NCBI GenBank assembly: GCA_964557955.1
Contig: CAZLCS010000012.1
Location: forward strand, 1 to 64,000
DNA: 64,000 bases
From: JALOOX01 sp964557955
GTDB taxonomy: Bacteria; Desulfobacterota; Syntrophobacteria; Syntrophobacterales; Syntrophobacteraceae
Direction of reading: 5' to 3'
A model generated the notes under the pieces. It had not been told where the DNA came from. It worked only from the letters and a program-made list of their open reading frames with translations, and did no database searches. Each line of letters begins with the position of its first letter. The first letter of the stretch is position 1. Shown one piece after another: positions 50,973 through 58,153 of this stretch. A program made the position numbers and the translations under genes.

Positions 50973-52159
50973 TGTACCCTACAAAAGAGGGCAGAAATGG
51001 AACCATTTACTTGATAGCTGAAGGCATCAAGGTAATACCCAGGAGTGACGGATACTGGAGCCTGGATGTCCATATCGAGGGAAAGCGGCAAAGGCGCAAC
51101 TTTGACAAGGGCGACGAGGGCTTGGAGAAGGCCATCAAGGCCAGTGAGTTGTTGGCGGCAAAGCTGAGAATTCCCTCAAATAGCGAGGCAAGCAATGAAA
51201 AACCGAGGCTCTTTGAGGTGGTGGCTGCAGAGTATCTCACCTCAAACCGTTCCAGGTGGACAGTTGGAACGCTTGATCGCTACAGAGCCGTGATCCGAGA
51301 TTTCATCAACCCAGCGCTTGGCAAGAAACCGCTTGAGAAGGTGAGCCGGGGGCACATCAAGGACATGCTCGTCGACATTCTGGCCATTCGCTCAGCAAAG
51401 ACGGTTGAACTCATCCATGCGGTTGTGAGCGGCATTTTCAGTGAAGCCATTGACCGGGGATACACCGAGAGGAACCCGGCCAATGGCCTGTTGAAGAAGG
51501 TGCTCCCGCCAAAGCACAAACGGACGGAGAGTACACCGGACCCATTTTCCAAAGATGAGCTTAACCTTTTGCTGCTGAGAGCCCGACAGAGTTTACCCCA
51601 AAACATCGCGCTTGTGATCGAGACGCTGGCATACTCAGGAATGCGACTGGGAGAGGTGCTGGCGATGCATGCCGATCACCTTGACCCTTCAAACCTTCAG
51701 TACATGGTGAGCGAAACAGTGCGAAACGGCATTTGGGGATTGCCAAAGACGGGCAAACGGTTGATCGACCTCCCAGCTAGTTTGGTCGAGTTGCTGGAAG
51801 CCCATATCAAAGCCATGAGGCGGGACGCTCTGAGGACCCGGAAAGATGTTGGGCATCTTTTCCCCACTCTCACCCAGAGAATTGTCCAGGGTTCAATGAA
51901 AAGAACCTGTAAACTGGCCAGGCTCAGGGTGAGAAGCCCGCATGATCTCAGGCACACTTATGCCTCTCTCTTGCTTATGGACCACTACAGCCCGGCGTAT
52001 GTTCAGAAGCAACTGGGGCATCACTCCATCACGATGACCTGCGATATTTACGGGCATTGGATACCGGGCGAGGGGAAGCGAAACCTGGACCAGACTTTCG
52101 GAGGTCGAAAACTCCAGCCAAGATCTACCCTCAAGCTTGCGACTGGAAGCCGACCGTGA
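50969..52159 (+). CDS. int: Tyrosine recombinase / integrase
   Basis: Protein of 396 residues. The C-terminal catalytic domain has the four signature residues: Arg in GMRLGEVLAMHA, the HDLRHTYASLL pair of His and Arg, a second His in LGHHSITMT, and Tyr in CDIYGHW. The N-terminal part fits the arm-binding and core-binding domains. It should insert the element into the 3' end of tRNA-Leu, which lies about 170 bases downstream. Start supported by AAGGAGG inside the end of the excisionase gene. Present downstream are several TTGAGAC repeats that may be arm sites. Confidence 0.95.
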   Translation: MMYPTKEGRNGTIYLIAEGIKVIPRSDGYWSLDVHIEGKRQRRNFDKGDEGLEKAIKASELLAAKLRIPSNSEASNEKPRLFEVVAAEYLTSNRSRWTVGTLDRYRAVIRDFINPALGKKPLEKVSRGHIKDMLVDILAIRSAKTVELIHAVVSGIFSEAIDRGYTERNPANGLLKKVLPPKHKRTESTPDPFSKDELNLLLLRARQSLPQNIALVIETLAYSGMRLGEVLAMHADHLDPSNLQYMVSETVRNGIWGLPKTGKRLIDLPASLVELLEAHIKAMRRDALRTRKDVGHLFPTLTQRIVQGSMKRTCKLARLRVRSPHDLRHTYASLLLMDHYSPAYVQKQLGHHSITMTCDIYGHWIPGEGKRNLDQTFGGRKLQPRSTLKLATGSRP

Positions 52160-52172
52160 TGAAGAGAGGAAC

Positions 52173-52276
52173 TTTGAGACAAGCTCGTCTCAACTGTCTC
52201 AAATACCAGACCCTAAAGCACAAAAGCCGCTTTTGCTCACAGTGCGGGCTCTGGAGCAAAGCGGCTTTTGAGACAA
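52173..52276 (+). repeat. TTGAGAC/GTCTCAA repeats and a strong hairpin between int and tRNA-Leu
   Basis: Two direct copies of TTTGAGACAA (52173-52182 and 52267-52276) and two inverted copies (GTCTCAA at 52187-52193 and 52197-52203) occur in 104 bases. Between them a stem of about 17 bp (52221-52238 with 52254-52270; one T bulged) could serve as terminator for int. The clustered repeats may be integrase arm sites (attP side). Confidence 0.5.
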
Positions 52277-52329
52277 ATCTTGGGACAGATTGACAACTGT
52301 GAGGCGATTTTCTTAATAAAATCAAAGGA

Positions 52330-52415
52330 TGGTGCCGAAGGCCGGACTCGAACCGGCACGGGTCGCCCCGCCACCCCCTCAAGATGGTGTGTCTACCAGA
52401 TTCCACCACTTCGGC
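52330..52415 (-). tRNA. tRNA-Leu (anticodon GAG)
   Basis: Minus strand, 86 bases including an encoded CCA. Acceptor stem GCCGAAG pairs with CTTCGGC before ACCA. The D-arm holds GGTGGAATCTGGTAGACAC, the anticodon loop reads CTTGAGG (anticodon GAG), there is a long variable arm typical of class II tRNAs, and the T-loop is GGTTCGAGTCC. The 3' end faces the integrase gene, so it is the likely integration site of the element. Confidence 0.95.
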
Positions 52416-52426
52416 ACGAGCTACGC

Positions 52427-52454
52427 ATTATATATATCCGGAGCCGTTGTGCAA
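52427..52454 (-). promoter_or_regulatory. Promoter of tRNA-Leu
   Basis: Minus strand: TTGCAC (52454-52449), 16 bases, then perfect TATAAT (52432-52427). The tRNA 5' end is 11 bases further on, so transcription should start a few bases before the mature end. A typical sigma-70 stable-RNA promoter. Confidence 0.75.
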
Positions 52455-52585
52455 GCACTATCTGCGACGTGCTCCGCTACAGGAATCCTCCCGGACCTTT
52501 GACTCGGCAGCATCGTCGTTGCGACTCCCCTTGCGGCTGAATCAGCCGAAGGCAGCCTGTGCCTACCGGGCCGGAAATGCCCTTG

Positions 52586-53071
52586 CTAAGGTTTCGGCGC
52601 GGCAGGCGCCTTTCCCTGAGAGGCAGGGGCTTTCTCCTGAGACGCAGGAGCCGGCGGTTGAGCGTCTTTTGCAGGTTCCGCGGCCTTGGTCGGCGCCGGC
52701 TCGGCGGCAGTACTCTCCTGCGGCCTGGCCGGCTCAGCCGCCGTGGGAGCCTGGCCGGTCACAGGTTCGACGGGCTTTGCCTCGGGCAGTGCCGGTCCCT
52801 CCGGCTGCTGGGCCGGAACGTTTTCCATGATGGACTTGGTTTGAGGACCCGCAGCAAAGTAGCTCAACCCCAGGCAGGTCAGCATGAAGACGACCGCCGC
52901 AGCCGTCGTCAACTTGCCGAGGAAGGTCGCTCCCCCCGTTCCACCGAACAATGTCTGGGAAGCCCCACCGAAAGCTGCTCCCATCTCCGCCCCTCGTCCC
53001 GTCTGCAGCAGCACGATCAGGATCAGAGCCAGGCAGGCCACAATGTGTATGAGTATGACAACAGTGTGCAT
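52586..53071 (-). CDS. secG: SecG, preprotein translocase subunit
   Basis: Protein of 161 residues. The N-terminal 75 residues match SecG: TM1 (TVVILIHIVACLALILIVLL), the cytoplasmic loop QTGRGAEMGAAFGG with SQTLFGG, then TM2 (LTTAAAVVFMLTCLGLSYF). SecG helps SecYEA-driven protein export across the inner membrane. The long Ala/Pro/Glu/Lys-rich tail (about 85-161) is an extension beyond the usual 75-110 residues and looks disordered. Gene order tpiA-secG is common; the gap to tpiA is 18 bases, so one operon. Confidence 0.95.
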   Translation of the reverse strand: MHTVVILIHIVACLALILIVLLQTGRGAEMGAAFGGASQTLFGGTGGATFLGKLTTAAAVVFMLTCLGLSYFAAGPQTKSIMENVPAQQPEGPALPEAKPVEPVTGQAPTAAEPARPQESTAAEPAPTKAAEPAKDAQPPAPASQEKAPASQGKAPAAPKP

Positions 53072-53089
53072 TCAGTTCACCCAATTCTC

Positions 53090-53854
53090 TCACAGCTTGA
53101 CAAATTGCACGATACGCTGAAAAGAGGCCACCTCCAGGCTTGCACCTCCCACCAGCAATCCGTCGATGTCCGGCTGGGCCATCAACGCATCCACATTATC
53201 GGGCTTAACCGATCCTCCATACACAATTCGCAGGATGTTTGCAACGTCTTTGTCGAAAACAGACCCACAGAATTCCCGGATGAATCGATGAACCTCCTGG
53301 GCCTGATCGGGTGTGGCCGTCCTGCCCGTGCCGATGGCCCATACAGGCTCGTAGGCAATGACCAGCTCCCGGGCTTCCGAAGCGCTCAGACTCCGAGTGG
53401 AGCTCGAAAGCTGCCGCTCCACCACGGCGGTGGTCTGCCCCGACTCGCGCTCCTCCAGCTTTTCTCCAACACACAGCACGGGAGGGATTCGGTGGCGAAA
53501 AGCCGAGGCCACCTTTTTCGCCACGTCTTCGTCGGTCTCACCGAAAATGTGGCGCCTTTCCGAATGGCCCAGGATCACATACTCGCACCCGGCATCCTGC
53601 AGCATCCCCAGGCTCACTTCGCCCGTGAAAGCCCCCTTCTCTTCCCAATGGCAGTTCTGGGCGGCCAGCCTGAACCCGCTCACCCCCATGGCCTTCCTCA
53701 CAGCGGCCAGGGCAGTGAATGGGGGAGCCAGAACCACTTCCCTGTCGCTGACGGCACCCACGGCCTTCTGGATCGCCTCGGTGAACGCCACAGCCTCGCC
53801 AATGGTTTTGAACATCTTCCAATTGGCCGCTATGAAGGGTATCCGCTCGCTCAT
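53090..53854 (-). CDS. tpiA: Triose-phosphate isomerase
   Basis: Converts dihydroxyacetone phosphate to glyceraldehyde 3-phosphate in glycolysis and gluconeogenesis. About 254 residues, the standard length. Visible are the substrate loop FIAANWKMFKT (catalytic Lys), YVILGHSERRH (catalytic His), the catalytic Glu in VIAYEPVWAIGTG, and the phosphate loop YGGSVKPDN ... LLVGGASL. The ATG at 53854 has TGAGG close upstream; a GTG two codons earlier is an alternative. Lies 39 bases after pgk. Confidence 0.97.
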   Translation of the reverse strand: MSERIPFIAANWKMFKTIGEAVAFTEAIQKAVGAVSDREVVLAPPFTALAAVRKAMGVSGFRLAAQNCHWEEKGAFTGEVSLGMLQDAGCEYVILGHSERRHIFGETDEDVAKKVASAFRHRIPPVLCVGEKLEERESGQTTAVVERQLSSSTRSLSASEARELVIAYEPVWAIGTGRTATPDQAQEVHRFIREFCGSVFDKDVANILRIVYGGSVKPDNVDALMAQPDIDGLLVGGASLEVASFQRIVQFVKL

Positions 53855-53893
53855 ATGCACCTCACATTTCTTCTGCCCCGCGGTTTCACTCCA

Positions 53894-55081
53894 TTATGCG
53901 CAGGCTTCCAGGGCTTCAATTCCCGGGAGCTTCTTGCCCTCCAACATCTCCAGGAAGGCCCCCCCGCCCGTGGAAACATAGCTCACCTTCTTGTCCGCTC
54001 CCGCCTGCCTCACGGCAGCAGCCGAATCCCCTCCCCCGATCACGGTCAAGGCATCCAGGTCACCCAGGAACTCCGCCAGTCCGAAGGTCCCCTTGTGAAA
54101 AGGCGGGCGCTCAAAGACACCGAGAGGCCCGTTCCAGACCACGGTGAGGCAACCGCGCAAAACAGATTTGAAAGCCTCGAGGGTCTTGGGGCCCACGTCC
54201 AGGATCCTCCGATCTTCCGGGATCGCGTCAACCGACACCTCCTGCGCCGCGTCCGGAGCATCCAGGCTGGGCGCCACCACGGCATCCACGGGCAAACAGA
54301 CTTTCACACCTTTCTCTGCAGCCCTGGACAGCAGGTCTTTCGCCGTCAGCAGAAAGTCGTCCTCGACCATGGACTCGCCCACTGCCTTGCCCTGAGCCTT
54401 CAGGAACGTGTTGGCCATGGCCCCCCCGATGAGGAGATACTCGGCTTTGTCCATGAGGTTCCGGAGCAGCTCGATCTTGGTCGAGACCTTGGCGCCCCCA
54501 ATGACCATGGCCACGGGCCGCCTGGGCTCCTCCATGGATTTGTGGAAGTACTCGATCTCTTTTTCGAGCTGCACTCCCGCAGCGCACACCGGGACCAGAC
54601 GGGTGATTCCATGCACCGACGCATGTGCCCGATGAGACACGGCGAATGCATCGTTCACATAGACATCGGCCAATTCGGCCAACTGCCGGGAAAAGGCTTC
54701 GTCGTTCTTCTCCTCACCGGGGTGAAAACGCAAATTCTCGAGGAGCAGAACGTCTCCCGGACTCATCTTCCCAACCATGTCCTTGACGACATCCCCCACG
54801 CAATCCGGTGCCAGAGGTACGGGACAGTCCAGAAGCGACGAGAGGTAGTCGGCCACCGGCTTCAGGGAGGACTCCGGGGCCACTTTACCCTTCGGGCGGC
54901 CCAGATGAGAGGCCAGAATCACCTTCCCCCCAAGATCAACAATCCTGCGAATGGTGGGCAGGACCGCACGAATACGCAGATCGTCCTTCACCCTCCTCTC
55001 CTGGTCGAGCGGAACGTTGAAATCGACACGCACAAAAACCCGCTTTCCTCCAAGATCCAACGTGTCCAGGCGACGTACCAT
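53894..55081 (-). CDS. pgk: Phosphoglycerate kinase
   Basis: Transfers phosphate from 1,3-bisphosphoglycerate to ADP. 395 residues, standard length. N-domain substrate site VFVRVDFNVPL, ASHLGRPKG and the basic patch AFAVSHRAHAS; C-domain nucleotide site with GGAKVSTKI, VWNGPLGVFE and GGGDSAAAV, TGGGAFLEML. Start supported by AGGAGG. The gene order gap-pgk-tpiA-secG with gaps of about 10-40 bases shows a glycolytic operon read on the minus strand. Confidence 0.97.
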   Translation of the reverse strand: MVRRLDTLDLGGKRVFVRVDFNVPLDQERRVKDDLRIRAVLPTIRRIVDLGGKVILASHLGRPKGKVAPESSLKPVADYLSSLLDCPVPLAPDCVGDVVKDMVGKMSPGDVLLLENLRFHPGEEKNDEAFSRQLAELADVYVNDAFAVSHRAHASVHGITRLVPVCAAGVQLEKEIEYFHKSMEEPRRPVAMVIGGAKVSTKIELLRNLMDKAEYLLIGGAMANTFLKAQGKAVGESMVEDDFLLTAKDLLSRAAEKGVKVCLPVDAVVAPSLDAPDAAQEVSVDAIPEDRRILDVGPKTLEAFKSVLRGCLTVVWNGPLGVFERPPFHKGTFGLAEFLGDLDALTVIGGGDSAAAVRQAGADKKVSYVSTGGGAFLEMLEGKKLPGIEALEACA

Positions 55082-55091
55082 CTTTTCCCTC

Positions 55092-56105
55092 CTATTCCAT
55101 GGACTGCCCCATCATGATGGCGAGGTCCGCCACTCGGCTCGAGTAGCCGTATTCGTTGTCATACCAGCTGAACAACTTGACCATCCGGCCGCCGATGACG
55201 TTGGTGAGGTTGGCGTCCACACTGGAGGAATAGTAGGTGTGGTTGAAGTCCGTCGAAACCAGCTCCTCCTTGACGAAGTTCAGAATTCCCTTGAGCGGTC
55301 CGTTGGCGGCGTCCTCGAGGACCTGGTTCACTTCTTCCCTGGTCACATCCCGGCCGAGCCGGCAGACGAGATCCACCAGCGAGACGTTGGGCGTCGGGAC
55401 CCGAATGGCCACGCCATCCATCCTGCCCTTGAGCTCAGGGATGACTTCGGCCACGGCCTTGGCAGCCCCCGTCGTCGTGGGAATCATGGAGAGTGCGGCG
55501 GCTCTCATGCGCCGGCGGTCCTTATGCAGGGCATCCAGAAGCCGCTGATCCATCGTGTACGAATGGATAGTCGTCATGAGCCCGTGCTCGATGACGAACC
55601 GATCATGAAGGAGCGACGCGATGGGCGCCAGGCAGTTGGTGGTGCACGATGCGTTGGAGACGATATGATGCTTGGACGGATCGTAGTTTCCGTCATTGAC
55701 GCCGAGCACGAACGTGGCGTCCATGCCCTTGCCCGGGGCCGTCACGATGACCTTGCGGGCCCCCGCATTGATGTGCTTCTGGCAGCCTTCCCGGTCAACG
55801 AAGCGGCCGCTGCTCTCCAGCACAATGTCCACCTTGAGGTCATGCCAGGGGGACTGGGCCGGATCCGAAACTTTCAGGCAGCGATACTCCTTTCCGTCCA
55901 CCACAACGGCGTCTTCAGTGGCTGAAACCTCACGAGGCCACACCCCGTGCACCGAATCGTATTTGAGGAGATGGGCCAGGTCCGTCGGCGAGGACAGATC
56001 GTTGAACGCCACAACATCCAGGGGGGCGTTGCGATCCATCAGAACTTTGAAGATAGTGCGCCCGATGCGTCCGAAACCGTTGATCGCTACACGAGTGGCC
56101 ATCAT
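55092..56105 (-). CDS. gap: Glyceraldehyde-3-phosphate dehydrogenase (type I)
   Basis: Oxidises glyceraldehyde 3-phosphate to 1,3-bisphosphoglycerate with NAD. 337 residues, standard length. The Rossmann loop INGFGRIGRTIF, FNDLSSPTDLAHLLKYDS (acidic residue typical of NAD use), the catalytic segment SNASCTTNCLAP with nucleophile Cys, HSYTMDQR, and the C-terminal WYDNEYGYSSRV all fit. First gene of the pgk-tpiA-secG operon. Start supported by AAGGAG; ATGATG gives two adjacent possible starts. Confidence 0.97.
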   Translation of the reverse strand: MMATRVAINGFGRIGRTIFKVLMDRNAPLDVVAFNDLSSPTDLAHLLKYDSVHGVWPREVSATEDAVVVDGKEYRCLKVSDPAQSPWHDLKVDIVLESSGRFVDREGCQKHINAGARKVIVTAPGKGMDATFVLGVNDGNYDPSKHHIVSNASCTTNCLAPIASLLHDRFVIEHGLMTTIHSYTMDQRLLDALHKDRRRMRAAALSMIPTTTGAAKAVAEVIPELKGRMDGVAIRVPTPNVSLVDLVCRLGRDVTREEVNQVLEDAANGPLKGILNFVKEELVSTDFNHTYYSSSVDANLTNVIGGRMVKLFSWYDNEYGYSSRVADLAIMMGQSME

Positions 56106-56541
56106 GATCTCCTTTCATGAGAGTTTGGTTGAGCAAACACCTTCGTGCGCTTCCCGCATCTTGCGAGAGCAAGCTTTGCTGTCCTTTGCTTCCCTGCCGT
56201 TCCCCTTCTTTTCCGGGCTTCTCATGCGCTTCGGATCATCGTGAACCTTCGACGGCCAGCCGAACTGAACCTTCAGATTGCCGGTCGGCGACTCGTAGGA
56301 GATGTTGATCCAACGCATAAACATTAAACAAAAGCCATAAGGCCCCATGTCCCGGACGAGAGGATAGCCGACCTCCCTAAACAGTGGTTCTATGCCGGTG
56401 AAGAGTTCCATGGCCCCCTCCGCTCAACAACTACATGCTCCACTCCCCTCAAATCTACCTTTCAAAACCCCCACCGTTCGTCTTTGGATACCCAGGTACG
56501 AACGCTATTCAAAACCCTGAAAATATGACCCGCTATTGCCC
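56106..56541. other. Interval between the two GAPDH genes
   Basis: 436 bases between gap and the second GAPDH gene. The only coding candidate is the weak 98-codon frame listed separately; the stretch 56412-56541 has nothing I recognise. The operon promoter for gap-pgk-tpiA-secG should lie here. Confidence 0.4.
56115..56411 (-). CDS. Small hypothetical protein, uncertain
   Basis: A frame of 98 residues starting ATG at 56411 with a good ribosome site (GGAGGGGG). The first half (LVRDMGPYGFCLMFMRWINI) is plausible protein, the second half is very basic and low-complexity. No family recognised. It lies immediately before gap on the same strand. It may be a real small gene, a fragment, or chance. 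Confidence 0.35.
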   Translation of the reverse strand: MELFTGIEPLFREVGYPLVRDMGPYGFCLMFMRWINISYESPTGNLKVQFGWPSKVHDDPKRMRSPEKKGNGREAKDSKACSRKMREAHEGVCSTKLS

Positions 56542-57879
56542 TCAATGCTGCATCATCTCGGCAATGCTTACCGTACGGTCGCCCAGCATGTTGGTGTAAC
56601 TGCCCAGTTCGTTGTCATACCATCCATACACCACGGCCTGAGTCACGGGCACTTCCAGGATTTTCGAATGCTGCGTCCCCAGCTGGGTCTCCGCGGCGGC
56701 CTTCATCTGAGTCACGTCGAAGGAAGCCGATGTCCCGCTCTCACCGAGTGAGCTCAGGTACGCACAGGCCGTCAGGACACGATCCATATCGATGCGCACG
56801 GCCGCCGTGCGGGTGTGGTTTTCTTTCCCCTCGATAACGGCCGCAGCGCGAGGAAGACCGATGATGTCCGTGGAAACGTTCTGCTCCTCGGAAAACACGA
56901 GGTAACCGTCGGGAAAGTGATTCACGGCCTGTTTGTAAACGTCGTTGATCTTTTCGCGGCTGATGGGGTTGCGCATGCTCTCGTCCTGAATCATCATGAC
57001 AAGGATGATGAGCGATCCCGACGTCACGGGAACGCGCACCGACTCAGCGATGAACCCGATCTGTTTCATTTCGGGAATCACAAGCCCCAGGGCCTTGGCT
57101 GCACCCGTTGTGGTCAGGATGATGTTGTTGAAAACCGAGCGATTCTTGCGCAGATCCGTCGCCTTCGCCTTGGCCGCCCGGTCCAGAACCTGCTGGGAGC
57201 TGGTGGCCGCATGGACTGTGGTCATGGAAGCCGACAGGATCCGCTGGGCCCCGAAGTAGTCGAGGAGCGGCTTCACCATGTAGGCCAAACAGGTCGTGGT
57301 GCACGATGCATTGGAAATCAGCACGTGCCGGACCGGATCGTAGTCGGCGTCATTGATCCCCATGACCGTCGTCACGGCATCGGCGGGCATTTCTTTGCTC
57401 TTGTCCTTGATTTTGAACGGCGCCGAAGCGATGACCTTCTTGACTCCCCCCACCATATGACCGCGCAAGGCCCCCTTGGGATCATCCGCCGGCACCGTAG
57501 GATCGAGGAAGGCCCCCGTGGCATCGACCACCAGCTCGACCCCGTGGTCCCTCCACTCGATGGCCGCCGGATTGCGCTGCTTCCTGAGGAAAGTCGCCTT
57601 GACCCCGTTGATGCGCATGCTCCCCTCCGCCTCGTTCAACTCCTCAACGGCGCGCTTTGCCCTGCAGCCATGAAGGTAGGTGTGCAGAGCGCCATAGGTC
57701 GAGTCCTTCTCGATGAAGTGGGCGATGTCCGCAAGACTGACCCCGACTTCACGCCCGATGTTCACAACGAGCTCCGAGAAGTAACGGCGATCCACGTGAT
57801 GCCAGATGCTGAGCTTGGCAATTCTGCCCAGACCGTTGATCCCCAATTTCATCGGCACCATTCTGTCTTGATTGGTCAT
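56542..57879 (-). CDS. Second, divergent GAPDH paralogue
   Basis: Start ATG at 57879 (MTNQDRMVPMKLGING) with GGAGGAAGG upstream; 445 residues, about 100 more than the classic enzyme. The dinucleotide loop is INGLGRIAKL, the catalytic region SNASCTTTCLAYMV retains the nucleophile Cys, and the C-terminal WYDNELGSYTNML is typical. The segment that normally contains the ND cofactor residues reads VVNIGREVGVSLADI, so cofactor preference may differ. Inserted segments lie near 80-150. It may act in the opposite direction (gluconeogenic) from gap; this is inference. Lies 436 bases upstream of gap. Confidence 0.9.
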   Translation of the reverse strand: MTNQDRMVPMKLGINGLGRIAKLSIWHHVDRRYFSELVVNIGREVGVSLADIAHFIEKDSTYGALHTYLHGCRAKRAVEELNEAEGSMRINGVKATFLRKQRNPAAIEWRDHGVELVVDATGAFLDPTVPADDPKGALRGHMVGGVKKVIASAPFKIKDKSKEMPADAVTTVMGINDADYDPVRHVLISNASCTTTCLAYMVKPLLDYFGAQRILSASMTTVHAATSSQQVLDRAAKAKATDLRKNRSVFNNIILTTTGAAKALGLVIPEMKQIGFIAESVRVPVTSGSLIILVMMIQDESMRNPISREKINDVYKQAVNHFPDGYLVFSEEQNVSTDIIGLPRAAAVIEGKENHTRTAAVRIDMDRVLTACAYLSSLGESGTSASFDVTQMKAAAETQLGTQHSKILEVPVTQAVVYGWYDNELGSYTNMLGDRTVSIAEMMQH

Positions 57880-58153
57880 ATCCTTCCTCCCGGGTTTTCG
57901 GTTTGAAGTTTGGAATTTCAAGCTTCAGACTCAGGGTTTGAGGTTTTGGATGGATTGCCCATGTCACAGGAAGTGAAACGGCCTTGGCCGAAAAGATACC
58001 ACAAAAGCTCCTCTCCTGTTTCAGATATTGCTTTCCGCCTCATATGATCCAGAATGCTTTTTCCGCCAGGCCGGCAAAATCCCGGTGGCGCCCGCCCCCC
58101 CCCGACATGAAACCTGGAATCTGAGACTTGCGGTAGTTCCCGCTCAAAACCTG
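57880..58153. other. Intergenic region with degenerate simple repeats
   Basis: A T- and G-rich stretch with repeated GTTTGAAGTTTGGAATTT-like words (57897-57945) lies between the second GAPDH gene and the PEP/pyruvate-binding protein gene. No gene seen. Similar degenerate words lie at 62477-62513. Confidence 0.4.

Noticed and set aside
52559..55117. 852-codon plus-strand frame over secG, tpiA and pgk
   Set aside because: Runs across three well-defined glycolytic and secretion genes on the other strand, so it is a shadow.
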